Of a DNA stretch of 64,000 bases, positions 1 through 10,220 are shown one piece after another. The stretch is taken from contig CM054182.1 of assembly GCA_028829895.1 (NCBI GenBank), positions 37,022,879 to 37,086,878 of the forward strand, read 5' to 3'. The first letter of the stretch is position 1, and every line of letters begins with the position of its first letter. The stretch comes from Sinotaia quadrata. Lineage: Eukaryota > Mollusca > Gastropoda > Architaenioglossa > Viviparidae. The translations under genes were made by a program, and so were the position numbers. Below the pieces are notes generated by a model that was not told the DNA's origin, made no database searches, and worked only from the letters and a program-made list of their open reading frames with translations.

Positions 1-724
1 TGGTATATGCAAACTCAAAGATTGTTAATGTTTATCTCTTTTTCAAGATATTGATTCTCACAGATTTGTTGACTATGGTGAAGGGAGACTTTTGTCCAGT
101 TGCCCAGAGCAAATATTCTTATGTCACGTTAAATAGAGAACTATTAGTCTGTATTTATAGAAGATGAAAGGTATTGGCCATTGTAAACAAGCTCTTTCAT
201 CCCACTTGTCTGATTCCAAGATTTGTTTGTTACCAGAATTGCTCAGACTTGTAGTTAAACATTTAAAAATTGAAAATGTGTTTGAGTTGCATTATTATTG
301 TCCTTGTCTAAGAGTTTCTTATATGTATTAATATCAGAAGTGCATATGGAAACCAGAAGGAGGACCAGTTCTCAGGAGGTCTTGGACAGGCTGTCAGTAT
401 CAGGTCACAGGCAGAAATTCTTGCTGTAAGCAACAGGCTTTTGTCTAATTTTAAAACAAACATATTAACTTTATTTCTCAAGCTTTCTCTTCTATGTGTA
501 TGCACTTTAGTGTAATTATAAAAAAGGAGTCTTAAATATCTTGTAACATGCAGATGCTTTTAACTCTAAATCTTATTAATCTTTTTAAAAAAAACAATTT
601 CTATTTTTTTTTAAATCTCCTTTTGCACATTAGGGGATTTGTTTAAAGCTTTTGTATCTTTTTGAGACTTGCTCAGAAACTGACATCAAATGTCCTATTC
701 ATGCAGCCAGATGACTAGCACTAG

Positions 725-890
725 AAGTTATCTTATCCTGGACTAAGTCCAATCCAACAACTGCATCCCTATAGTAGATAAGAGAGAAGATAATAGATGT
801 CAAGGCGAAGATGGGGAGTTATCTTATCCTGTCCAAAACAACAACTGCATCCATGCCAAAACTGAGATCATAAAAGTCAAGGAGAAGATG
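725..890. repeat. Two-copy direct repeat of about 80-90 bp
   Basis: Both copies start AGTTATCTTATCCTG and share AACAACTGCATCC and a GTCAAGG..AAGATGG end. Confidence 0.65.
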
Positions 891-983
891 GCATGTGACT
901 GCCTCCACAGTACTCTTTATGCATCCCCCCAAAACTACCCCTAAATGGATTGGATATTACACCCATCAATATTTGTGTTACTG

Positions 984-1163
984 ATAGACCTTCTAAGTAA
1001 TAGATCTTATTGCAACATGATAGGCCTTCTAAGTAATAGATCTTATTGCAACATGATAGGCCTTCTAAGTAATAGATCTTATTGCAACATGATAGGCCTT
1101 TTAAGTAATAGATCTTATTGCAACATGATAGGCCTTCTAAGTAATAGATCTTATTGCAACATG
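984..1163. repeat. 36-bp minisatellite, 5 copies
   Basis: Five nearly identical 36-bp units (GGCCTTCTAAGTAATAGATC core) run from 984 to 1163 exactly. The 36-bp period produces a spurious open frame of 12-residue repeats. Confidence 0.95.
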
Positions 1164-1569
1164 TCCAACTGTCATTTTCATTTCATTCCCAAAACCAGCA
1201 AAATGTGTGGTAAATGTACTGTCACATAGTTGAGTTGAAGTGCTTGCTTATGATTTCTTGTAGCCCGTCTCTTTTCAGATAATTTAATAAAACTGAGTCG
1301 CTGAACTCTTCTGTCATTGTGGTGACAGCTTTGAAACAGAAGAAAGTGTCAGTGAACAGACTGTATCAGCAGCTCTCTGAGCACTGATATGAGCATTACT
1401 CAAACAGCTTCATACATTAGTCTTTCCTTCTCCTCCAGATGTTCAGTGGTTTTGTTTGAAAACTACGCAAGCATTTTAGAAATTTAGCAGTAATGTGCAT
1501 CGTGGCCACTAGAAAGTCTTGCACTTTTAAAGTATATTAAATAAAGTACAATTTAAGTGGACCTTTTCC

Positions 1570-1930
1570 ATGCTGGTAGATTATTTTAATGTAGTTTTGA
1601 AGCATGTTATCTGTCTGTGTCCACAGTAAAGATACTGTACTGTGCTGGCAGATATTTTTCATGTAGATTTTTTAAAGTATGTGAGTTGTGTGTTTCCACA
1701 GTAAAATGATGCTGTTCCATATTGGCAAATTTTTTCATGTTTTTTTTTTTTTATGTTGGCTTTCACATTGCAAGATATTGTCCCAGACAGACAGATTTTT
1801 TCATTTTTTTATTTTTTAAATATGTTGGTTTTCACAGTAAAAGATACTGTTTCATGCGGACAGATATTTTCATGATTTTTTAAGTATGTTGGTTTTCACT
1901 GTACAAGATATTGTTCTGTGCTGGAACACT
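1570..1930. repeat. Degenerate tandem repeat of about 75 bp
   Basis: About five diverged units carry TTTTCACAGTAAAAGATACTG followed by a T-rich ATTTTTTCATG block and TATGTTGG. Confidence 0.6.
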
Positions 1931-2263
1931 TGTAAAAAAAAGTAAAATATAATTGGTAACAAGTGTCCACAGCTCCAGTAGTTGTGAACACTAGTTATGA
2001 AACATACTTTTAAATTCTTCATACTTAGGGTGCAAGTTTCGTCTCCAGAAGAATAAAAAATTATTAAATGTCATTATGTCCATTGTAAATGTTTTAATAT
2101 TTAGTCATGGTTTGATATCTGACTTAGTTTTCAGCTCTCTGATGTACAGATAAGCCTTAAAAGATACAATTTTTTTTTTTAATGGTCTTGGTATTATGTC
2201 TACAAACATAAACAGTAATGAAAGATTATATTTCCTTTCTTTTTTTTTCTTCTTTTTATTAAG

Positions 2264-2326
2264 CTACAAGATAAGGAAAGTGATTATGATGAAATGGAAC
2301 AATGGTTGGCTACCCACAAGGCACAG
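2264..2326 (+). CDS. tom1: TOM1-like exon with clathrin-box-like motif
   Basis: The 63-bp exon follows a long pyrimidine tract and an AAG acceptor, and ends CACAG before GTAATA. Both ends are phase 0. It encodes an acidic stretch followed by EMEQWLATHKAQ. Confidence 0.8.
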
Positions 2327-4861
2327 GTAATATAGTCACCTAAAATATTTATTTGTTAATAATTTTAGTTTTGACCTTTGAAAAATAAACACTGAGTTGA
2401 CATTTAAGTCATGATGTGCCTGTACAAATTTATTATCCTTTACAAATTTATTAACCTTTAGAAATTTATCAAACTTTACAACTTTATCAAAATACTTATA
2501 TTTTTCTACTTTGCACACATAGCAAATAATTTTTTTTTTTCCAAACCTGTGTTGAGTTTTCTTCTAATTCACATAACAATATTATTGTCCCCACTGGAAA
2601 TAGCATATATTGCCACTTAAAATTGTTTATGTATATGAGTATATTGATTTATTTGCAGGAGGAAGCTGCTAATAATCCAGTAGGCCTTACAAGTTCAGGT
2701 AAATATTTATTTGTTGCAAGGATAGGTATTCCATATTGATTTTGTCTTTTCTGAAACTCTTGTCATGTTTTCTGCATTTTATGTGTTTGTTTTCTTACTG
2801 GTGGAGATAATCATGTATTAGTGCATTTGCTGTGTTTTGTTACACAGCTCCAAGTAGGTGTTTTTCTACTTTGGAATAGTTAAATTAGGAGATGTGTTTG
2901 TTAAAGAGTCTTTGAGTTATTTAGATTTATGAGCCATGTTCAGTATTTGTAAATATATGTGGATGCTGTGTGTAAATCATGAAACCATAAAACTGATGCA
3001 TCAAGCCTGAAGCTTTAATGATTTGAAAACATGAGCTGGTTACACTTGGCTTTTTGTACCAGATAGAAGTTAGAAGCAGAAGTGTCCCTTCCACCCCTCA
3101 CATCATCTTAGTCATTGTGCACCTAAGCAAGTCTGTAAGTGAGTGTGTGTGTATGGGGTGTTGATACTGTTGCCTAACTTTGTGGCTTCACATGGGCTTG
3201 AGCATGGTCTCAGAGAAATTTTACACATAAAGTACCTGGAGATGCTATTGGTTTCACTGAAAACCATTTTTTCAATTTGAACATGATCTGTGCTAAAATT
3301 GTGAGAGCTCCTGGGTCTATTTCATGCTTTTTTTGTTTCATTTTGCTGGTGGAACATTAGATATAGACGAAAGACGAGTCTTGCAAAGATTAACTTCCAA
3401 TAGTCACAAGTCTGATGATGTCATGTGACCAGTGCCATTCATTGTCTGGTAAATATGTGTACTTTAGTGTTGTGCACTAGCATTCAACACAACTTTTCGC
3501 CCTTGCACTGCACTCGCTCTCATTCTGTTTCATTAGTGTTTTGGCTTAGGTGGAAACTTCAGAGCCTTTGATTTTCACAGGAGAAAATGGAAGCCTGTTG
3601 TATTATTGTTTTCAAGAAACTAAACGCTAAGGCAAACTCTCCTACTTTCCACCTGCACTCTGCCCAAAGTCACTTTTCTGTTTGTTTTAATTTTTATTTC
3701 TTTCATTTACTATAATCAAGACAAATTGAGATGACCTACTTCGAACAATGAAATAATTAACAAAAAAACCCTTCGAACAATGAAATAATTAACAAAAAAC
3801 CCACAAAAAGCTTGTCCATATAAAAATGGGGAGGAACCCAGCATTAACATTCCTTTTCTTGACAGATTTCTCTCCAGAAAAAATTCTTGACACTTCACAA
3901 CCAGATTCATTGTATCCTAAATTTTAACCAGTAAGATAAGACAATAGTTTTTAAGTATTATTTTCTTTAATTTTTTAACTCTTTCATCCAATACATTAAA
4001 CAGCATTGACTGCAAAATAGACTTCATAGTGGCATTGTTTTACTTTTGTGTTTGTTTCAGTTTTGATTAATTAGATTTTAACAAACATGTTTAACAAAAT
4101 AAAAATATATAATACAAGTTTGGGTTTACAACAAATTAAGAATTAAATCGTATATTATCATAATAAAAATGGATCATTATATTCTTAATTGTATTAGGAG
4201 GGTCCATGCATGAAATATTGTTTTAATAAGCTACACAGTAATTATCAGTAATAGATTAATTATTTTTAGTTTTATAAATATCATTTTTATAAAGCAAATT
4301 ATCTCTAGCTGAAAATCTCTTGATTCATATTACTGTGTTTTTATTACTTTTTAAATGAAGTTTCTATTAATAGTCATGCACTATTTTTAATATGAATTAT
4401 GTACACACATTAAAAAAAAAATATTAAGTTTCAGATTTGTTTTATCAAATATTTTTTAAATAGTACTAATACCTTGTTTTCTAATTCATGATAATAAAAA
4501 AAATCCTTTATTGTAAGAAGATCCATTTTGTATGATGCTGACTCCGACTTGTTGTCTCAAAGAATTTTTTTTTTAATGTTAGTGGTGGTGGTTTTTAAAT
4601 AATTATTACAATTCTTAAATTAAATTAGTTCATTTCATTATCAAAGTTTGCTCTTCACTTCCTGGTTCTTCTGTATAAAATGAAATCATGATATTGGTCT
4701 CAATTTTGTTTCCAGAGTTTGACAGGTTTTTAATGGAAAGGGCAGCAGCCTCTGAAACCCTGCCAAACATTCCTGCTCAGACAGGCCAGCATCCTGCCTC
4801 TTCACGAAACACACGACAGCTTAGGAAAGATGAGGAGGAAAGTCCCTTATTTGCATTATGA
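2264..4861 (+). CDS. tom1: TOM1/TOM1L2-like endosomal adaptor, C-terminal exons (partial gene)
   Basis: Three exons (2264-2326, 2659-2698, 4716-4861) join in frame with phases 0, 0 and 1 and encode the last 82 residues of the protein. The block DEMEQWLATH corresponds to the short Asp-Ile-Glu-x-Trp-Leu clathrin-binding stretch of TOM1 proteins. EFDRFLMERAAASETLPNIP matches the TOM1 tail (E-E-F-D-K-F-L-E-E-R-A), and the protein ends in PLFAL, like the FAL terminus of vertebrate TOM1 and TOM1L2. Family members are cytosolic adaptors with VHS and GAT domains that bind ubiquitin, Tollip and clathrin on endosomes. Those domains must lie before base 1. Assignment rests on recalled family sequence, not a search. 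The gene converges on the unc-89-like gene. Confidence 0.85.
2659..2698 (+). CDS. tom1: TOM1-like 40-bp exon
   Basis: The exon lies between TTTGCAG and GTAAAT and encodes EEAANNPVGLTSS plus one base (phase 0 in, phase 1 out). That extra G completes the Glu codon of the next exon, which supports both junctions. Confidence 0.75.
3361..3428 (+). other. Possible alternative last exon A of the TOM1-like gene
   Basis: The segment follows an AG at the end of a T-rich tract and, in the phase left by exon 2659-2698, is open for 22 codons (ending SNSHKSDDVM) before TGA. It could replace the FAL terminus. A short open stretch like this also arises by chance in this composition, so support is weak. Confidence 0.25.
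3866..3927 (+). other. Possible alternative last exon B of the TOM1-like gene
   Basis: A strong acceptor (CATTCCTTTTCTTGACAG) is followed, in the phase required by exon 2659-2698, by 20 codons ending DSLYPKF and TAA. The acceptor is better than that of candidate A. No homology is recognised. Confidence 0.3.
4716..4861 (+). CDS. tom1: TOM1-like terminal coding exon
   Basis: The acceptor is TTTTGTTTCCAG and the stop codon TGA is at 4859-4861. The exon carries EFDRFLMERAAA, a Pro/Ser/Thr linker and the end DEEESPLFAL. This is the best conserved part of the family tail and fixes the reading frame of the two preceding exons. Confidence 0.88.
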
Positions 4862-7180
4862 GTTGTCATTGTTTTGTGCTGTTTTCTTGTTTTATGTTGT
4901 TTTACATTATTTTATTGTATTTATACTTTTTGTTTATTTAATTGTGTAAACTTGACCACAGCCATGTGAGTGATATTATATATCAGCTTAAAGTTTTCTG
5001 CATTTCATTTATTTTATATCTGGGACTCTCATTTCCAAACAGGAACTTAATGACAGATCACTCTCTCTAATGACAAATAGATGCTTGTGTTCGTAAATCA
5101 GACCACTTTTTGATTCTTGGCTTTGTTTGACAACATATTGTATGCCGCAGTACATGAAATTTGTGTGTGTAAACTGTGTAAGTCTAGTAGACTGAAAAGA
5201 GAGTATTGTTGGCAGTTTGGTGTTCATATGTGGAGAGAATTATGCACAATATTTTGTAATACATTATTATTCATTACTAGTGATTCTCTGTATAGCTGTC
5301 ATATTTATTATGTATTACAGTGATCTTTATTATCATTTGTGGAAAAATAAAAACTGCAGAATTGGACACTAACACTTCTTATTTTGGCCTTAGATGCATT
5401 CCTGAAAAGATTAGTATATTTTGATTGTCATTTTGTATTTGCAAATGATTTTGCAGTAGTTTTCTGCAAGTATGAATATAGTATTGACAGGTGCTTATGC
5501 TTGTAATTTGGTAAACTGAGAGATATTGAAGAGAGAACAATCTTGAGTAAAGTCAATTTTAAAAAGAAATTTATGGAGTCATTTACTATCTGTCTATCTA
5601 TATATCTGACAGAGTGCAGCCTTGGAATCTGAGGTAGTGATGCAAGGATGTCTTCATATTACTGGGTTTTAAAGAAAACTGTAGTAAAATTTAACACAAG
5701 TGTTTAATTTTAATGTTTTTAATGCTGTTAAAATATACATATGACCTACAATCTTCACATACTTTTAAAAAGATTCAAATATGAATTATGATTAGTCATA
5801 GATCCAAAACATTATTGCACACACTTAAAATGCCATGCTATTGACAGTCTTCAGTTTTATGATTTCATATCTGTTTAATGTTATTATAGCAGAGTATAAA
5901 AATTTACACATAATCTTACATCATTTGAAAAAGTAATGCATAAATATATCTCATTTAAAGTGGCAAATGCAAAATTCATTTGACATAGCTAATAGCATTC
6001 AATATTGGTTAATGACACTATCGTTCATGGTTTTATGAATATCTGTTTATAGGTAATTATTGTAACAAAACAGAAATCACATACAGACATAATTTTTAAA
6101 CTAGGACACATGAATAAGTCAAACACAGATTCAGCTTCATACCATAGCTAACAGTGTTAAGGTTGTTTAGATTACTGCAAGTTTAGATTAATACATGCTT
6201 GTATTACTAAATTTGTGTACTCTCCCAGTGTCAGTATGACACTTGTCGAAATGCCCAACCCTTAAGGCTATTTTTAGAAGCTCATTGTGTAATGTTGACT
6301 TTTGTCTCCAATTTTAAAAAAAATTATTGCTGAAGTTAGTTTGCTTGGTCAAAAACTTTGACCCACAGCATACATACTGGGATACTTCTTAATCAGATTT
6401 GAGTGATATCAGTCAAATAGCACCATTTTAGATGTTCAACTTTAGCAAGAAAATATGTTAAGAAAGTAGATTTTGCAGACTGATCACAAAATGTTTGAGT
6501 GACATTAAAATCTGTTATAATTATTAGGATTATGTTATGACATTGTCACTAACTTAGATGTAATTTTTATGTTATTTTGGAATTATGAGATAGGTTATAT
6601 TATAATTGTAATGCCTGAATGATCCTTTATGTTCCTAACATACCTGTATCTGTTTTATCCAATGGCTACTTAATTTTTTAAGAACCGAGTTAAAGTATAT
6701 ATTACTTGTAGCTTTTCTTATATATATCTGTAATTATTTTAATTTTGTCTCTGAAAGTACTGGATTTTTGAAGTGTAACATAATAAAAGTGCTTAATCAT
6801 TGCCTCAGATCAGTAGTCTTTGGGGGAAATTAGTTGCATTTGAGCTCAAACATGTACAAATTAAATTGTGATTTAGATTGTTTTTATTCTGAGGACAGCA
6901 GGGTTAAGCAGCTGTATCTAAAGCCAAGTTATCTCTCCCTATGACTTTGTCACATTATTTACTTAAACTGTTTTTGTACAGCTCATATTTTCTGTATGTA
7001 TGAATTTGAGTGCTTGTATATGTATGTCTGCACAAGTGCACATTTATATGTGCTTATGTCATGATTCTTGCTTTTGGACTGCTAAGCCATGACTGCTTAG
7101 CTGTGCTTTGTTGGAAAATTACTGCCTTGTTTTAAATTAAGGTGTTTGTAAAATGAAATAAAGAAACAAATTTGAACTTA
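4862..7180 (+). other. Probable 3' UTR of the TOM1-like gene
   Basis: This AT-rich stretch has no tandem array and no convincing ORF. AATAAA hexamers occur at 5346-5351, 6782-6787 and 7157-7162. The last lies in a typical end-of-transcript context, but the true cleavage site cannot be fixed from sequence. Confidence 0.35.
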
Positions 7181-7374
7181 TGGTGAAAAAAAAATGTTTA
7201 TTAAATTTGAATGATTTGTTGCTTTCTTAAAAAATTACTGCATATGATAACTGGACATGTTAGCAGTTTGACATAAAAAATTATACTGGTAAATTTTGAC
7301 CATTGTTGTTTTGATAATGAAAATTGCTTATGGAGCAGGGAAGACTTGTTTTCCTTTGGTTCAATATAATGAAC

Positions 7375-8300
7375 TTAACCCTTTAAGGTGCACACGTTTT
7401 TCCTTTTTCTAACTCTGAAGGGGCAAGATTTTTCAGGGTTTTGGTGAGATTTAGGGTTACGTTAGTAAAAACATCATATCTTAGGTATTAGTGCATATAT
7501 TTCAATGAAATAAAATGCAAAATGAAAGCAGCTTAATTGAAGTATACTTTCAGGTGTTACATTTGAATCCATGCATGGACATATATATTTAACCAAAAAA
7601 AAGTTAGTGTCCAGTTATTGTCAGATACAAACACTATGTACACACACTTTGTTGATGCTAGGAACACTAATCTGTCATCAGACGACCAATACATATCTTA
7701 TTTCGGCAGGTTGTGAATTCCTATCAAAATCAGTTGCAAAATGAGCCTTAATTTCAGTGGCATTAGTTTCCTTCCAACCTGGATCGCCATTTTGTTTTTC
7801 TACGATTTTCGGATGTGCGTACTCGTTCGTTTATTCCGCTCTCTTGTCAAATGTTTCTTCTTGGAAAAACTGGTAGAAGAAAGCCAGCTGAGTACTATCA
7901 TTAGTTACGGTCACATTCGGTCCCGTTCCTGTTATAAATTCCGATCTATTCAGTGCTAAAGTACTACTATTCCAACCTTGTGCATCTCCAGATACCCCTT
8001 CCCCCTACTCCTCTTCAATATTTTCAGAATCTGATGCATTCTCCTCCAAAATTTGAAAGATGTTACATGTGCACGCTACTGACGCTAATGTCATTTCTAA
8101 TCCTATCGTCCGATTCAAAATCAACTTCTCTTACCTCATCATCCGATAAATTGAATCCAGTAAACTGTAGACACCGGAAGTCTCAGGATTTCTTGAACGA
8201 TATGAGAAGAAAAGAGCACTGGTTGATACAGACACTTTTGGACATTTTGCCCTTTCGGTAGTAAAGACATTTTGGGCCGCTCTGCCCCTTAAAGGGTTAA
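7375..8300. mobile_element. piggyBac-type DNA transposon, internally deleted copy
   Basis: A 918-bp unit (7379-8296) is flanked by TTAA on both sides (7375-7378 and 8297-8300), the target site used by piggyBac elements. Its ends are inverted: CCCTTTAAGGTGC on the left and the reverse complement of CCCTTTAAGGGGC on the right. Inside, on the minus strand, is a decayed N-terminal part of a piggyBac transposase. The copy lies between the two convergent genes and is too short for a full transposase, so it is non-autonomous. Confidence 0.85.
7590..8158 (-). pseudogene. Decayed piggyBac transposase fragment (DDE_Tnp_1_7 type)
   Basis: Read on the minus strand across at least two frame changes and several stops, the region shows an acidic N-terminal stretch, FITGTGPNV, FFYQFFQEETFD, TNEYA, a W..T..EIKAHFA stretch and YWSSDD. 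The order FxGxxG, F..FF, ETNxYA, W.xT..E(I/M)KAF, YW(S) is that of the start of piggyBac transposases. The catalytic part is missing. Not functional. Confidence 0.75.
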
Positions 8301-8450
8301 CATGAACAGAAACTATTATTATTGTATGCTTTTTGTGTCTTCAAATAGTTCACAGGATATATTCAAGATAACATTGTTGTGCCAGACACCTGTGTAATGG
8401 AAGTGATCTGCAAGTTCTGTGTACCATTTAGTAGAGGTCTGCCTAACAGA

Positions 8451-8597
8451 TTGCCATTTTAGCGAGTCTATTAGACTGGTACAAAAGCATTAGTACCAAA
8501 ATAAAGTATCAGAGATTGACATTTTGATGAGTCTATATTAGACTGGTACAAAAGCATTAGTACCAAAACAGAACGTATCAGAGATTGACATTTTTAG
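8451..8597. repeat. Two-copy direct repeat of about 70 bp
   Basis: The segment GACTGGTACAAAAGCATTAG and its flanks occur twice, starting near 8451 and 8516. Confidence 0.7.
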
Positions 8598-8866
8598 AAT
8601 GCAAATAAAGGTGAATTATCTTACAATATACAAAGTGGTTTCACAGTAATTGGATTTTAATGTGGATTTGACTATGGTTATGTGTATCATTCTTTGTCAG
8701 TGGCTCTTGTCATCTTCTTTCTAGATAAATGTTCCAATTCTAATTTTTGATAAAAGTACCAAAATATTAGCATCATAAGAGTTTTTAATCAAACTTTACT
8801 GGCTTGGCTGGTATTGTAGGTTTGAGATGACATTTACAGTTTTTTTCCTCCTGTCCTTTGCTAAAA

Positions 8867-9190
8867 GGTGATGGTTACTTGTAACAAATTATTGTCATTT
8901 TAAATAGTTGATGGTTACTTGTAACAAATTATTGCCATTCTAAATAGTTGATGGTTACTTGTAACAAATTATTGCCATTATAAATAGTTGATGGTTACTT
9001 GTAACAAATTATTGCCATTCTAAATAGTTGATGGTTACTTGTAACATGTTATTGCCATTCTGAATAGTTGATGGTTACTTGTAACAAGAGATTGCTGTTC
9101 TAAATAGTTGATGGTTACTTGTAACATGTTATTGCCATTCTAAATAGTTGATGGTTACTTGTAACATGTTATTGCCATTCTAAATGGTTG
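8867..9190. repeat. 40-bp minisatellite, 8 copies
   Basis: GATGGTTACTTGTAACA recurs at exact 40-bp spacing eight times (8871, 8911 and so on to 9151). It abuts a second array with the same period. Confidence 0.95.
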
Positions 9191-9229
9191 ATGTGAAGGA
9201 ATTATTTTTGTCTGTAATTTCGGGTTTGT

Positions 9230-10220
9230 GATAAAGAATAATGGTTTATGATAAAGAATAATGTTCATATTAAGTGGTTGATTTGCATTGAAGAGAATAA
9301 TTTCCATTCAAAGAATGATTTCCATGCTAATGGCTGATGATTTATGACAAGGATAATTTCCATATGAAGTGGCTGATGATTTATGACAAGGATAATTTCT
9401 ATGCTAAGTGGCCGATGATTTATGACAAGAATAATTTCCATGCTAAATGGCTGATGATTTATGACAGCAGAATAATTTTCATGCCAAGTGGTCAGTGATT
9501 TATGATAACAGAATAATTTCCATGCTAAGTGGCTTGTGATTTATGACAAGGATAATTTCCATGCTAAGTGGCCAATGATTTATGACAAGAATAATTTCCG
9601 TGCTAAGTGGCTGATGATTTATGACAGCAAAATAATTTTCATGCCAAGTGGTCAGCAATTTATGATAACAGAATAATTTCCATATGAAGTGGCTGATGAT
9701 TTATGACAAGGATAATTTCCATGCTAAGTGGCCGATGATTTATGACAAGAATAATTTCTGTGCTAAGTGGCTGATGATTTATGACAGCAGAATAATTTTC
9801 ATGCCAAGTGGTCAGTGATTTATGATACCAGAATAATTTCCATGCTAAGTGGCTGGTGATTTATGACAAGGATAATTTTCATGCTAAGTGGCCAATGATT
9901 TATGACAAGAATAATTTCCATGCTAAGTGGCTGATGATTTATGACAGCAGAATAATTTTCATGCCAAGTGGTCATTGATTTATGATAACAGAATAATTTC
10001 CATATGAAGTGGCTGATGATTTATGACAAGGATAATTTCCATTCTAAGTGGCCGATGATTTATGACAAGAATAATTTCCGTGCTAAGTGGCTGATGATTT
10101 ATGACAGCAGAATAATTTTCATGCCAAGTGGTCAGTGATTTATGATAACAGAATAATTTCCATGCCAAGTGGCCAATGGCTTATGACAACAGAATAATTT
10201 CCATGCTAAGTGGCTGGTGA
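9230..10220. repeat. 40-bp satellite with 160/320-bp higher-order structure
   Basis: About 24 units of 39-41 bp carry GATGATTTATGACAA and AATAATTTCCATGC. Variant types recur in fixed order (AAGG, AAGA, AGCAGA, AACAGA), giving a four-unit 160-bp block. A CATATGAAGTGG variant marks every second block at 9361, 9681 and 10001, an exact 320-bp period. The array start (9230-9360) is degenerate. Confidence 0.92.

Larger units (their letters stand above)
1..2263 (+). other. Intronic sequence of the TOM1-like gene
   Basis: No upstream TOM1 exon (VHS or GAT domain) was recognised here. The stretch holds a 90-bp duplication, a 36-bp minisatellite and a degenerate repeat of about 75 bp, listed separately. 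Confidence 0.5.

Noticed and set aside
945..1229. 94-residue plus-strand ORF with repeated LLSNRSYCNMIG
   Set aside because: It is entirely produced by the 36-bp minisatellite, whose period is a multiple of three.
1260..1400. Possible exon (open stretch ending LYQQLSEH) after CTCTTTTCAG
   Set aside because: No donor in phase, no match to TOM1, and the frame is closed just upstream.
7741..8261. Plus-strand ORFs of 72 and 102 residues
   Set aside because: They are shadows of the piggyBac transposase remnant, which reads on the minus strand.
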